A DNA stretch of 47,715 nucleotides, taken from assembly GCA_023386155.1 (NCBI GenBank), contig JAEWKH010000118.1, positions 1 through 47,715 of the forward strand, written 5' to 3'. The position numbers and the translations under genes are program-made. Of the stretch, positions 33,199-40,548 are shown piece by piece; within the stretch, counting starts at the first letter, position 1, and every line of letters starts with the position of its first letter. This stretch comes from Pseudomonadota bacterium. Its GTDB lineage: Bacteria > Pseudomonadota > Alphaproteobacteria > Rhizobiales > Beijerinckiaceae. A model generated the notes under the pieces. It did no database searches, had not been told where the DNA came from, and worked only from the letters and a program-made list of their open reading frames with translations.

Positions 33199-33359
33199 TT
33201 CCCTCCCCCCTTGCGGGGAGGGGCAGGGGTGGGGGTGGTATGACCGGGTGAGACGATCAGAAAGTCGGCGCTGTAGCGGTCGCTGCGCCTCAATAAGGAA
33301 TGCGGTGTTCTGACTTTGCGACCCCCACCCTTTAATCCCTCCCCGCAAGGGGGAGGGAA
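33199..33359. mobile_element. MITE-like element with 38-bp terminal inverted repeats
   Basis: The left arm (33199-33236) and the reverse complement of the right arm (33321-33359) align almost perfectly; both begin TTCCCTCCCCC and end GGGTGGGGGT. Each arm is itself a hairpin (CCCTCCCC/GGGGAGGG around TTGC), and 84 bases of unrelated sequence lie between. There is no transposase. It fills the gap between the radical SAM and UdgX genes. Shorter related hairpins occur near 12780 and 38535. Confidence 0.5.
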
Positions 33360-33376
33360 GATGCGCGCCCCATATT

Positions 33377-34591
33377 TCATCCGAACAGGCTCAGCTGTTC
33401 CGGCTTCTCGATCAGCCGCTCGCGCAGGCCGAGCGTGTCGAGCCTGGCGTTCGGATGATGATCGGCGGCGATCAGGAAGGGCTTGGCGCGTTTCAGCCCC
33501 GAGGTGAGGCGGGCGACATCCTCGAGGCGCAACCGCGTGTGCCGGCGCGCCACCACGATCTTGTCGACGGCCCGCGCGCCGAGGCCCGGCACGCGCAGCA
33601 GCATCTCGCGCTCGGCCCGGTTCACGTCGACGGGGAAACGGTGGCGGTTCTTCAGCGCCCAGGCGAGCTTGGGGTCGATGTCGAGATCGAGCATGCCCTT
33701 CTCGCCGCTCGACGCGATCTCCTCCACGTCGAAGCCGTAATAGCGCAGGAGCCAGTCAGCCTGATAGAGCCTGTTCTCGCGCATCAGCGGCGGCGATTTC
33801 AGGGGCAGGACGGCGCTCGAATCCGGGATCGGGCTGAAGGCGGAGTAATAGACGCGCTTCATGTCGTAATGGCCGTAGAGTCTCGCTGAGGTGCGTAGTA
33901 CGTCCGCATCCGTCGTCTCGTCCGCCCCGATGATCATCTGCGTGGTCTGGCCGGCCGGCGAGAAGTGCCGGCGCTCCTCCCGCGCCTCCTCGATCCGCTC
34001 GAACATCTGCGCCATGGCGCCCTCGATGGAGCCGCCGTCCTTCTCCGGCGCCAGTCGCTCCAGGCTCTTCTCCGTCGGCAGTTCGAGGTTGATCGACAGA
34101 CGGTCGGCCCACAGGCCCGCCTCCTCGATGAGCCAGGGGCTCGCCTCCGGGATCGTCTTCAGGTGGATGTAGCCGCGAAAGCCGTGCTCGCGCCGCAGCT
34201 TCTTCGCCACCAGCAGCATCTGTTCCATCGTGTAGTCGGGCGAGCGGATGATGCCGGAGGAAAGAAACAGGCCCTCGATGTAGTTGCGCTTGTAGAACTC
34301 GATCGTGAGCGTCACCACCTCGTCGACGGAAAACTTCGCCCGCCTCACGTTGGACGAGCGCCGGTTCACGCAATAGGCGCAGTCGAACAGGCAGTAATTG
34401 GTGAGCAGGATCTTCAAGAGGGAGACGCAGCGTCCGTCCGGCGTATAGGCGTGGCAGATGCCGTTCCCGTCCGTCGAGCCCAGGCCGCCCGCATCGGACT
34501 TGCGCTTGGGCGCGCCGGAGGAGGAACAGGAGGCGTCGTATTTCGCCGCGTCCGCCAGGATGCGCAGCTTCTTGGCAAGCTTCTCGTCCAT
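33377..34591 (-). CDS. Radical SAM protein of the UDG-linked DNA modification/repair family
   Basis: Protein of 404 residues matching the radical SAM family described as 'putative DNA modification/repair protein' (rSAM linked to UDG, TIGR03916). The 4Fe-4S cluster motif is Cys67-x3-Cys71-x2-Cys74 in NYCLFDCAYCVNR. The C-terminus carries a helix-hairpin-helix DNA-binding motif, LLRVPGLGARAVDKIVVAR (about 325-345). An extra conserved cysteine region (DASCSSSG) lies near residue 20. The reaction is unknown; family co-occurrence with UDG points to repair of a modified base or adduct. The ATG at 34591 has GGAAG upstream. A LexA-type box overlaps its promoter region, so it is probably SOS-induced. 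Confidence 0.88.
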   Translation of the reverse strand: MDEKLAKKLRILADAAKYDASCSSSGAPKRKSDAGGLGSTDGNGICHAYTPDGRCVSLLKILLTNYCLFDCAYCVNRRSSNVRRAKFSVDEVVTLTIEFYKRNYIEGLFLSSGIIRSPDYTMEQMLLVAKKLRREHGFRGYIHLKTIPEASPWLIEEAGLWADRLSINLELPTEKSLERLAPEKDGGSIEGAMAQMFERIEEAREERRHFSPAGQTTQMIIGADETTDADVLRTSARLYGHYDMKRVYYSAFSPIPDSSAVLPLKSPPLMRENRLYQADWLLRYYGFDVEEIASSGEKGMLDLDIDPKLAWALKNRHRFPVDVNRAEREMLLRVPGLGARAVDKIVVARRHTRLRLEDVARLTSGLKRAKPFLIAADHHPNARLDTLGLRERLIEKPEQLSLFG

Positions 34592-34608
34592 GGATCTTCC
34601 GGATATTT

Positions 34609-34623
34609 GTTCTCTTTTTGTTC
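34609..34623. promoter_or_regulatory. LexA (SOS) box upstream of the radical SAM-udgX locus
   Basis: GTTC-TCTTTTT-GTTC (GAAC-N7-GAAC on the coding strand) matches the alphaproteobacterial LexA consensus exactly. It ends 18 bases before the radical SAM start, overlapping the likely promoter, where LexA would repress transcription until DNA damage. Confidence 0.7.
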
Positions 34624-34736
34624 TAGCATGAAGATAAAGCGCTGGCGAGTGCCGGCAGGAGGGGCGGGAGGTCGCATCGCATGTCCTGGCCAGGTCGGGC
34701 TTGCGTGCAAGAGGACCGAGAGCTCGACAGGGAAAA

Positions 34737-34762
34737 GGAAAGGGGCCTCTCGGCCCCTTTCC
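34737..34762 (-). terminator. Intrinsic terminator of the PRC-barrel gene
   Basis: GGAAAGGGGCC and GGCCCCTTTCC pair perfectly around TCTC. On the minus strand the stem is followed by TTTT, placing a proper rho-independent terminator about 17 bases after the PRC-barrel stop. Confidence 0.75.
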
Positions 34763-34778
34763 TGGTGAGGGATGCGCC

Positions 34779-35378
34779 TCAGCGGCTGTACTTGAATTCC
34801 GGTGCAGCCTTCAGTTGATCCTTCGTCATGTTGAGAAGGGCATGATCGGGAGCGGACCGATTCATGGTATCGGCAGGGGCGGCCGGGGTCGTGGTGGTGG
34901 TCGATCCCGTCGTGGCCGGAGCATTCCCGGCAGTGCCAGGCGCCGTGCCGGCTGCCCCAGGAGGGGCGGTGTTCGCCGCGGTCGCGGCCGCGCGCGGCTC
35001 GTTGACGAACTTGATCTGATCGAAGGGAACGGCCACGTTGTGCTCGCCTATGCCGAGGAAGCCGCCCACGCCGATCACGACGGCCTCGATCTTGCCGTTC
35101 TGATCCACGAGCAGCTCGCTGATGTCACCGACCTTCTCGTTGTTGTTGTTGTAGACGTCCAGGCCCTCAAGCCTGGAGGCGCGCCATTGGTCCGGGCGCT
35201 CCTGGGTCATCCAGTTGCCCGCGGGCATGGCCGACGGGGCCGCATTGGAACCGGTCGCCGGGGAAGCGTTCGGGCTGGCGGGCTGGGTGGGCTGGGTGGG
35301 CGACTGAGTCTGGGCGAGAGCGGGCGCCGACAGCAGAGCTGAGCCGAGGAGCGCCGTCATGAGATGTTTGCAAGCCAT
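34779..35378 (-). CDS. Secreted PRC-barrel domain protein
   Basis: Exported protein of 199 residues. A Sec signal peptide (LMTALLGSALLSAPALAQ, cleavage after ALA near residue 22) precedes a Pro/Ser/Thr-rich linker. A PRC-barrel follows at about 63-125 (ASRLEGLDVYNNNNEKVGDISELLVDQNGKIEAVVIGVGGF would span its core strands; only the order is noted here), then an Ala/Thr/Pro-rich tail. PRC-barrels of this periplasmic type are common and mostly stress-linked in Hyphomicrobiales; the ligand is unknown. The start has a strong AGGAGGA ribosome site. Upstream lie an EcfG-like promoter (35425-35449) and a GTGAC-N5-GTCAC palindrome; downstream is a clear terminator, so it is monocistronic. Confidence 0.82.
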   Translation of the reverse strand: MACKHLMTALLGSALLSAPALAQTQSPTQPTQPASPNASPATGSNAAPSAMPAGNWMTQERPDQWRASRLEGLDVYNNNNEKVGDISELLVDQNGKIEAVVIGVGGFLGIGEHNVAVPFDQIKFVNEPRAAATAANTAPPGAAGTAPGTAGNAPATTGSTTTTTPAAPADTMNRSAPDHALLNMTKDQLKAAPEFKYSR

Positions 35379-35397
35379 GTGTTCCTCCTGAATGTTC

Positions 35398-35412
35398 GTG
35401 ACGCGCGGTCAC
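35398..35412. promoter_or_regulatory. GTGAC-N5-GTCAC palindrome
   Basis: GTGACGCGCGGTCAC is an exact 5-bp inverted repeat with a GCGCG centre, about 20 bases upstream of the PRC-barrel start, within its predicted leader. It could be an operator or a small RNA hairpin. Confidence 0.3.
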
Positions 35413-35424
35413 TTCTCCCCTCTC

Positions 35425-35449
35425 AACGGCGAAGTTGGTGATTGGTTCT
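35425..35449 (-). promoter_or_regulatory. EcfG-like general stress promoter of the PRC-barrel gene
   Basis: The minus strand reads AGAAC-N16-CGTT, one mismatch from the EcfG/RpoE2 consensus GGAAC-N16/17-CGTT. Transcription would start about 35-40 bases before the gene. Membrane and PRC-barrel genes are frequent EcfG targets in this order. Confidence 0.4.
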
Positions 35450-35581
35450 GTTACGAAGATGGGTAGTCTCCCGCGCAATGCTCAGCGGTCGTGCAGCGGG
35501 ATGTGGGAGACCCCCTTGCTCCTGCCGCGAATGCCCCTAAACTCGGCCACGCTTTCTCGCCGAGCGCCTGACAAGGACCGC

Positions 35582-36127
35582 ATGATCCGAACCCTCCTCG
35601 ACGGTCTCTACCGCTTCGCCGGCTATCTCGCAGGCGTTTTTCTCGTCGTCATCTTCCTGCTGATGATGATCCTGTCCCTTGGGCGCGAGATCGGGATCAA
35701 TATTCCGGCCGGCGACGATTTCGCCGCCTGGTCCATGGCCGCGATGGCTTTCCTCGGACTGGCTCACACCTTCCGGTCCGGCGAGCTGATCCGAGTCGGG
35801 CTGGTGCTCGACCGCCTGCCCGTCAAGGCGCGGCGGGTCGTTGAGACGGTCTGTCTCCTCATCGGGGCGGCGGTCATCGTCTACTTTGCCTGGTATGCGG
35901 TCCACATGACCTATGACAGCTGGCGCTTCAACGACATGTCGCAGGGCGTGGTGGCCGTGCCGCTCTGGTTTCCGCAGCTTGGATATTCGGTTGGCCTGAC
36001 GATCCTCGCCGTCGCCTTCCTGGACGAGCTGACCCACGTGCTGACGGGCCATGCGCCCCGCTACGAGAAGCCGCGGCCGCAAACCCCTGAAGAGATCGTC
36101 AATCGCGCAGCCGAGAGTGGACTTTAA
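35582..36127 (+). CDS. TRAP transporter small permease (DctQ type)
   Basis: Small membrane subunit of a tripartite ATP-independent periplasmic transporter, 181 residues with four helices (about 15-35, 48-66, 88-108 and 130-150). The typical DctQ stretch is WSMAAMAFLGLAHTFRSGELIRVGLVLDRLP-like, with the conserved FRxGxxIRV. It pairs with the large permease three bases downstream. The ATG at 35582 has AGGA four bases upstream; an in-frame extension to 35435 lacks conservation and a ribosome site. It is the first gene of the TRAP operon and divergent from the PRC-barrel gene. Confidence 0.88.
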   Translation: MIRTLLDGLYRFAGYLAGVFLVVIFLLMMILSLGREIGINIPAGDDFAAWSMAAMAFLGLAHTFRSGELIRVGLVLDRLPVKARRVVETVCLLIGAAVIVYFAWYAVHMTYDSWRFNDMSQGVVAVPLWFPQLGYSVGLTILAVAFLDELTHVLTGHAPRYEKPRPQTPEEIVNRAAESGL

Positions 36128-36130
36128 GAG

Positions 36131-37447
36131 ATGTTTGCTGATCTCGGCCTGGTCGCCACCGCGGCCATTCTGTTCGGGTTCCTGATCGCCCTTCTGGCGT
36201 TCGGCGTCTGGATCGGCATCGCGCTCCTCATCGTGGGCTTCGCGGCGATCTTCATGGTGACGCCGGTCCCGATCGGACCGGTGCTCGCCACCACGGTCTG
36301 GGCGAGTTCCGCCTCCTGGTCGCTGGCGGCCCTGCCGCTCTTCATCTGGATGGGCGAGATCCTGTTCCGCACGCGGCTCTCCGAGCAGATGTTCCTGGGC
36401 CTCGCGCCCTGGCTCAACTGGCTTCCGGGCCGGCTTCTGCACGTGAACGTGGTGGGCTGCGGCGTTTTTGCGGCGGTGTCCGGATCCTCCGCGGCCACCT
36501 GCGCGACCATCGGCAAGATCGCCCTGCCGGAGTTGAAGAAGCGAGGCTACGACGACATGATGAGCCTCGGGAGCCTTGCCGGCTCCGGCACGCTCGGCCT
36601 CCTCATCCCGCCTTCCATTCCCATGGTGGTCTATGCCATCGCGGCGAATGTGTCGGTGATCCAGGTTTTCCTTGCGGGCTTCCTGCCGGGCCTTCTCGTG
36701 ATGGCGCTCTATTCCGGCTACATCATCGTCTGGTCGGCCCTCAATCCGAGAAAGTCGCCCCCGCCTGAACCGCGAACGAGCTTTGGGCACAAGCTGCGCC
36801 ACTCGGCGAAGCTCCTGCCCGTTCTCCTGCTGATCGCCTTCATCTTCTCCGCGCTCATCTTCGGCTGGGCGACGGCGACGGAATGCGCCGCCTGGGGCGT
36901 GACGGGCGCGCTCATCCTGGCCTGGTGGTCGGGCACGCTTTCCTGGGCGACGTTCCGGGACAGCATCCTGAGCGCCATGCGCCTGACCGTGACGATCATG
37001 CTGATCCTGGCGGGCGCCGCCTTCACCACCGCCGCCATGGCCTTTACGGGCATTCCGGTGGCGCTGGCCGCCTGGGTCGAGTCGCTGCATCTGTCGCCCT
37101 ACCTGCTGATCGCGGCCCTGACGGTCATGTACATTTTCCTGGGCTGCCTCATCGACGGCATCTCGATGATCGTGCTCACCACGGTCGTGGTGCTGCCCAT
37201 GATCAAGCAGGCGGGTTTCGACCTGATCTGGTTCGGCGTGTTCCTCATCATCCTGGTGGAGATGGCGCAGATCACGCCGCCGGTCGGCTTCAACCTTTTC
37301 GTGCTGCAGAACATGAGCGGGCGCGACAGCTTCACGGTCGCCCGGGCGGCCCTGCCGTTCTTCGCCCTGCTCGTGGCGGCGGTCGCCATCATCACGGCTT
37401 TTCCGGACATCGCGCTTTGGCTGCCGCGGCTCGCCTTTCCGGGATAG
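36131..37447 (+). CDS. TRAP transporter large permease (DctM type)
   Basis: Large membrane subunit of the TRAP transporter, 438 residues with about twelve helices, which carries sodium-driven uptake of an organic anion. Family landmarks are GCGVFAAVSGSSAATCATIGKIALPEL (about 112-138), LIPPSIPMVVYAIAANVSV, and near the end GVFLIILVEMAQITPPVGFNLFVLQ. The start lies three bases after the DctQ stop. The substrate-binding protein follows 31 bases later. Substrate cannot be told from the permease. Confidence 0.92.
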   Translation: MFADLGLVATAAILFGFLIALLAFGVWIGIALLIVGFAAIFMVTPVPIGPVLATTVWASSASWSLAALPLFIWMGEILFRTRLSEQMFLGLAPWLNWLPGRLLHVNVVGCGVFAAVSGSSAATCATIGKIALPELKKRGYDDMMSLGSLAGSGTLGLLIPPSIPMVVYAIAANVSVIQVFLAGFLPGLLVMALYSGYIIVWSALNPRKSPPPEPRTSFGHKLRHSAKLLPVLLLIAFIFSALIFGWATATECAAWGVTGALILAWWSGTLSWATFRDSILSAMRLTVTIMLILAGAAFTTAAMAFTGIPVALAAWVESLHLSPYLLIAALTVMYIFLGCLIDGISMIVLTTVVVLPMIKQAGFDLIWFGVFLIILVEMAQITPPVGFNLFVLQNMSGRDSFTVARAALPFFALLVAAVAIITAFPDIALWLPRLAFPG

Positions 37448-37478
37448 GATCCATCAGAACCAGAGGGAGAAAAACCAG

Positions 37479-38462
37479 ATGAAGCACATGACACGATTGG
37501 GATTGGGCCTTGCCGGCGCCCTGCTCCTAAGCCTGCCCGCGCAGGCGCAGACCAAGTGGAACCTGCCGGCCGCCTATCCTGCCGACAATTTCCACACCGA
37601 GAACCTGAACGCCTTCGCCAAGGACGTGGTCGACGCGACCGGCGGCAAGCTGCAGATCACGGTCCACGCCAATGCGTCACTCTTCAAGGCGCCGGAGATC
37701 AAGCGCGCGGTGCAGACCGGCCAGGCCCAGGCCGGCGAGGTGCTGATGTCGCTGCACGAGAACGAGGACCCGCTCTACGGCCTCGACGTGGTGCCCTTCC
37801 TCGCCACCTCCTTCGACCAGTCGAAGAAGCTGTGGGACGCTCAGCGTCCGGCCGTCGAGAAGAAGCTCGCGAGCCAGGGCCTGATGCTGCTCTTCGCCGT
37901 GCCGTGGCCGCCGCAGGGAATCTTCGCCAAGAAGGACATCAACACCGTCGAGGACCTGAAGGGCGTGAAGTGGCGCGCCTACAACGTGGGCACCTCGCGC
38001 ATCGCCGAGATCGTCGGCGCGCAGCCGGTCACCGTCCAGGCGGCCGAGCTGCCGCAGGCGCTCGCCACCGGGGTGGTCACCACGTTCATGACCTCGGGCG
38101 CCACGGGGTATGATTCGAAGGTGTGGGAGTCGCTCTCCCACTTCTACGACACCCAGGCCTGGATCCCGAAAAACATGACCTTCGTCAACAAGGCAGCCTT
38201 CGACGCCCTCGACAAGCCGACCCAGGAGGCCATCCTGAAAGCCGCCAAGTCGGCGGAGGAGCGCGGCTGGAACCTCGCTCGGGAGAAGACCAAATGGTAC
38301 CTTGAGCAGCTGGCCAAGAACGGCATGAAGGTCCAGCCGCCGGGCGCCGAACTCAAGGCGGGCTTGCAGAAGATCGGTGAGCAGCTCACCGCCGATTGGC
38401 TGAAGAAAGCCGGTGCCGACGGTCAGGCCGTCGTCGACAGCTACAAGAAGGCGGCGATGTAA
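37479..38462 (+). CDS. TRAP transporter substrate-binding protein (DctP family)
   Basis: Periplasmic binding protein of 327 residues that delivers the substrate to the DctQM permease. A Sec signal peptide ends at LPAQAQ near residue 23. The ligand-binding core includes the DctP arginine region KGVKWRAYNVGTSRIAEIVGA and VTVQAAELPQALATGVV, where TRAP binders hold a carboxylate. The ligand is likely a carboxylate such as a C4-dicarboxylate, sugar acid or keto acid; this is inference from the fold. A GGGAG ribosome site precedes the ATG at 37479. The gene ends the operon and is followed by an 8-bp hairpin at 38473-38503. Confidence 0.9.
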   Translation: MKHMTRLGLGLAGALLLSLPAQAQTKWNLPAAYPADNFHTENLNAFAKDVVDATGGKLQITVHANASLFKAPEIKRAVQTGQAQAGEVLMSLHENEDPLYGLDVVPFLATSFDQSKKLWDAQRPAVEKKLASQGLMLLFAVPWPPQGIFAKKDINTVEDLKGVKWRAYNVGTSRIAEIVGAQPVTVQAAELPQALATGVVTTFMTSGATGYDSKVWESLSHFYDTQAWIPKNMTFVNKAAFDALDKPTQEAILKAAKSAEERGWNLAREKTKWYLEQLAKNGMKVQPPGAELKAGLQKIGEQLTADWLKKAGADGQAVVDSYKKAAM

Positions 38463-38472
38463 CCGGAATGCC

Positions 38473-38503
38473 ATCCCGGACGGCGCGCGCTGGGCCGGGA
38501 TGA
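38473..38503 (+). terminator. Hairpin after the TRAP operon
   Basis: CATCCCGG and CCGGGATG are exact complements around a GC-rich 15-base loop, ten bases after the binding-protein stop. There is no U-tract, so termination efficiency is uncertain. Confidence 0.4.
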
Positions 38504-38520
38504 GCTTCAGAAACGATCGC

Positions 38521-38552
38521 TTCTTCCCTCCCGCGAGGGGGAGGGAAGAAGC
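38521..38552. terminator. 13-bp stem hairpin between TRAP operon and osmC
   Basis: CTTCTTCCCTCCC and GGGAGGGAAGAAG pair perfectly around six bases. It resembles one arm of the MITE-like element at 33199-33359. It lies between convergent genes, about 26 bases after the osmC stop on the minus strand, and may serve both. Confidence 0.5.
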
Positions 38553-38577
38553 CACGGATCCGACCTGCCGGGGCAGG

Positions 38578-39000
38578 TCAGGCCAGCGTGAAATCCATCG
38601 TGATTTCGGCGTTGAGCACCTTGGAGACCGGACAGTTCTTTTCCGCCGCGCGGGCCAGTTCCTCGAACTTGGCGCGGTCGATGCCCGGCACGCTGGCGCT
38701 GAGCGTCAGGGCGGATTTCTTGATCGCGAAGCCGCTGCCCTCCTGTTCGAGCGAGACGACCGCTTCCGTGGCGAGTTCCGTGGGGGTGAAGCCGGCGCCC
38801 TGGAGCTGGAAGGCGAGGGCCATGGTGAAGCAGCCCGCATGGGCGGCCGCGATCAGCTCCTCGGGATTGGTTCCTTTCTCGTTCTCGAAGCGGGTCTTGA
38901 AGGAATAGGGCGTCGAGGACAGCACGCCGGAATCGGAGGTGAGTTGGCCGGTGCCGTCCTTGCCCGTGCCCTGCCAAACAGCTCTTGCCTTGCGGTTCAT
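38578..39000 (-). CDS. osmC: OsmC-type peroxiredoxin (organic hydroperoxide reductase)
   Basis: Thiol-dependent peroxidase of 140 residues that detoxifies organic hydroperoxides. The two catalytic cysteines are Cys57 in AAAHAGCFTMAL and Cys123 in EKNCPVSKVL, and NPEELIAAAHAGCF is the OsmC signature. The C-terminal LNAEITMDFTL closes the fold. The ATG at 39000 has AAGGAG six bases upstream; an in-frame extension to 39072 would translate a palindromic repeat and is rejected. It is probably transcribed alone, from a promoter within or beyond that repeat. Confidence 0.92.
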   Translation of the reverse strand: MNRKARAVWQGTGKDGTGQLTSDSGVLSSTPYSFKTRFENEKGTNPEELIAAAHAGCFTMALAFQLQGAGFTPTELATEAVVSLEQEGSGFAIKKSALTLSASVPGIDRAKFEELARAAEKNCPVSKVLNAEITMDFTLA

Positions 39001-39033
39001 CGTGTTCTCCTTCTGCGGATGGGCTTGGTGATC

Positions 39034-39150
39034 TAGCGCATCGTGCGGAAAAGTGGACCCGGTTTTCCGCAATCAACGATGCGCTCTTCACAGAGCGGAG
39101 CATCGGATCCGATCCCGAAAGCGGGCTCCACTTTTGGGCCCGCTGCTCTA
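39034..39150. repeat. RIME-like mosaic palindromic element
   Basis: Module A is well preserved (TAGCGCATCGTGCGGAAAAG to CAACGATGCGC). Module B follows from GGAGCATCGGATCC to GGGCCCGCTGCTCTA with several mismatches. It occupies the divergent osmC/DUF1345 intergenic region. Confidence 0.8.
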
Positions 39151-39205
39151 GGTCAGGTCGTGTCAGACTCCAGTGATCTCATTCGTCCCGAGCAGCGAGT
39201 CCCTG

Positions 39206-39850
39206 ATGCGCATCTCCCTCCAGGCCCGCCTGCGCCCACGGCTTCTCGGTTCCGCTCTCGCCACATTCCTGGTGTTTGCCGTTCTGCCGCGGTCCTGGTC
39301 GGTGAACACGCGGATGCTCGTGGCCTGGGACATCGGCGTTGCCTGCTACCTCTTCCTCGCCTGGATCATGGCCCTGCGCTCGTCCACGGCCCAGATGCAG
39401 GTGCGTGCAGCGCGGGAGGACGAGAGCGGGGTGGTCGTGCTCGCGCTGACCCTCGCGGCCTCCGTGGCGAGTCTCGCGGCCATCGCCGTAGAACTGACCG
39501 ATATTCACGCCGGCCAAGGCGACCGTCAGGACTTCCACCTGTCCATCGCGGGCATCACCATTCTCTGCTCGTGGTTCTTCGTGCACACGATCTATGCCAT
39601 CCATTACGCTCATGAATATTACGGCGACGGAGGTGAGCGGCGGGGGCTCGCTTTCCCGCACGAGAGCCAGCCCGATTACTGGGATTTCCTCTATTTCTCG
39701 TTCAATCTCGGCGCGGCGGCGCAGACCTCGGACGTGGTCATCGCGTCCAGACGCATGCGGCGCCTGGTACTCGCCCACACGATCCTGTCCTTCCTCTTCA
39801 ACACCACGGTCCTTGCGCTGGCCGTGAATATCGGCGCAGGATTGCTCTAA
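39206..39850 (+). CDS. DUF1345 family membrane protein
   Basis: Integral membrane protein of 214 residues with five to six helices, belonging to the uncharacterised DUF1345 family. Recognisable stretches are AWDIGVACYLFLAW, ITILCSWFFVHTIYAIHYAHEYY and the conserved DYWDFLYFSFNLGAAAQTSDV before the last helices. No function is established. The ATG at 39206 was chosen; a GTG at 39173 would add eleven unconserved residues. The gene lies between two complete palindromic elements, one on each side. Confidence 0.82.
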   Translation: MRISLQARLRPRLLGSALATFLVFAVLPRSWSVNTRMLVAWDIGVACYLFLAWIMALRSSTAQMQVRAAREDESGVVVLALTLAASVASLAAIAVELTDIHAGQGDRQDFHLSIAGITILCSWFFVHTIYAIHYAHEYYGDGGERRGLAFPHESQPDYWDFLYFSFNLGAAAQTSDVVIASRRMRRLVLAHTILSFLFNTTVLALAVNIGAGLL

Positions 39851-39966
39851 AGCATCGGACCCAAAAGTGGACTTGCACTTTTGGGATTCATCCGATGCTT
39901 CTTCTCTTGGCTGGCGCATCGGATGGACCGGAAAAACCGGATCCACTTTTCCGTCCGATGCGCTAG
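39848..39966. repeat. RIME-like element in inverted orientation
   Basis: Here module B comes first (AGCATCGGACCCAAAAGTGG to TCATCCGATGCTT, 39851-39900). Module A follows in a diverged form closed by GCGCATCGGA/TCCGATGCGC (39914-39963). The two elements flanking the DUF1345 gene are therefore opposite in order. It overlaps the gene's stop codon. Confidence 0.75.
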
Positions 39967-39990
39967 TCGTTGTCTCTTTCAGGCGTCTCC

Positions 39991-40530
39991 ATGTCCCTCT
40001 CCCGCGTCCCGTCCGAAACGGTACCGATCCTCGAGACCGAGCGTCTCGTTCTGCGTGGCCATCGGGCGGAGGATTTCAGCGACTGCCTCGCTCTCTGGAC
40101 GAATCCGGACGTGACGCGATTCATCGGCGGCAAGCCGTCCACCCGGGAGGAGGTCTGGGGGCGGCTGCTGCGTTATGTGGGGCACTGGGCCGTGCTCGGT
40201 TTCGGCTATTGGGTCATCGCCGACAAAGCCTCCGGCCGCTTCATGGGCGAGGTCGGGTTCGCGGATTTCCGGCGGCAGATCGAGCCTTCCCTCGACGGGA
40301 TGCCGGAGATCGGCTGGATCCTGGCGCCGGAGAGCCACGGCAGGGGATACGCCACGGAAGCCGCGCGGGCCGCGGTGGCCTGGGGCGACAGGCATTTCGG
40401 CTCCGTGCGGACGGCCTGCATCATCGCGCCCGAGAACGAGCCGTCGATCCGGGTGGCGGAAAAATGCGGCTACCGGGAGTTCGCCCGCACGACCTACAAG
40501 GACAACCCGACCATCATGTTCGTGCGGTAG
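39991..40530 (+). CDS. GNAT family N-acetyltransferase (RimJ/RimL-like)
   Basis: Acetyl-CoA-dependent acetyltransferase of 179 residues. The opening ILETERLVLRGHRAEDF is the RimJ/RimL group start, and motif A with the acetyl-CoA-binding Q/RxxGxG/A loop is ESHGRGYATEA (about 110-120). The end NEPSIRVAEKCGYREFARTTYKDNPTIMF matches the family's C-terminus. The acceptor could be a ribosomal protein N-terminus, an amino acid or an antibiotic and cannot be assigned. The ATG at 39991 was preferred to a TTG at 39970. It converges on the DUF2239 gene, 18 bases away. Confidence 0.85.
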   Translation: MSLSRVPSETVPILETERLVLRGHRAEDFSDCLALWTNPDVTRFIGGKPSTREEVWGRLLRYVGHWAVLGFGYWVIADKASGRFMGEVGFADFRRQIEPSLDGMPEIGWILAPESHGRGYATEAARAAVAWGDRHFGSVRTACIIAPENEPSIRVAEKCGYREFARTTYKDNPTIMFVR

Positions 40531-40548
40531 ACGATCGCCTCCTGGGCC

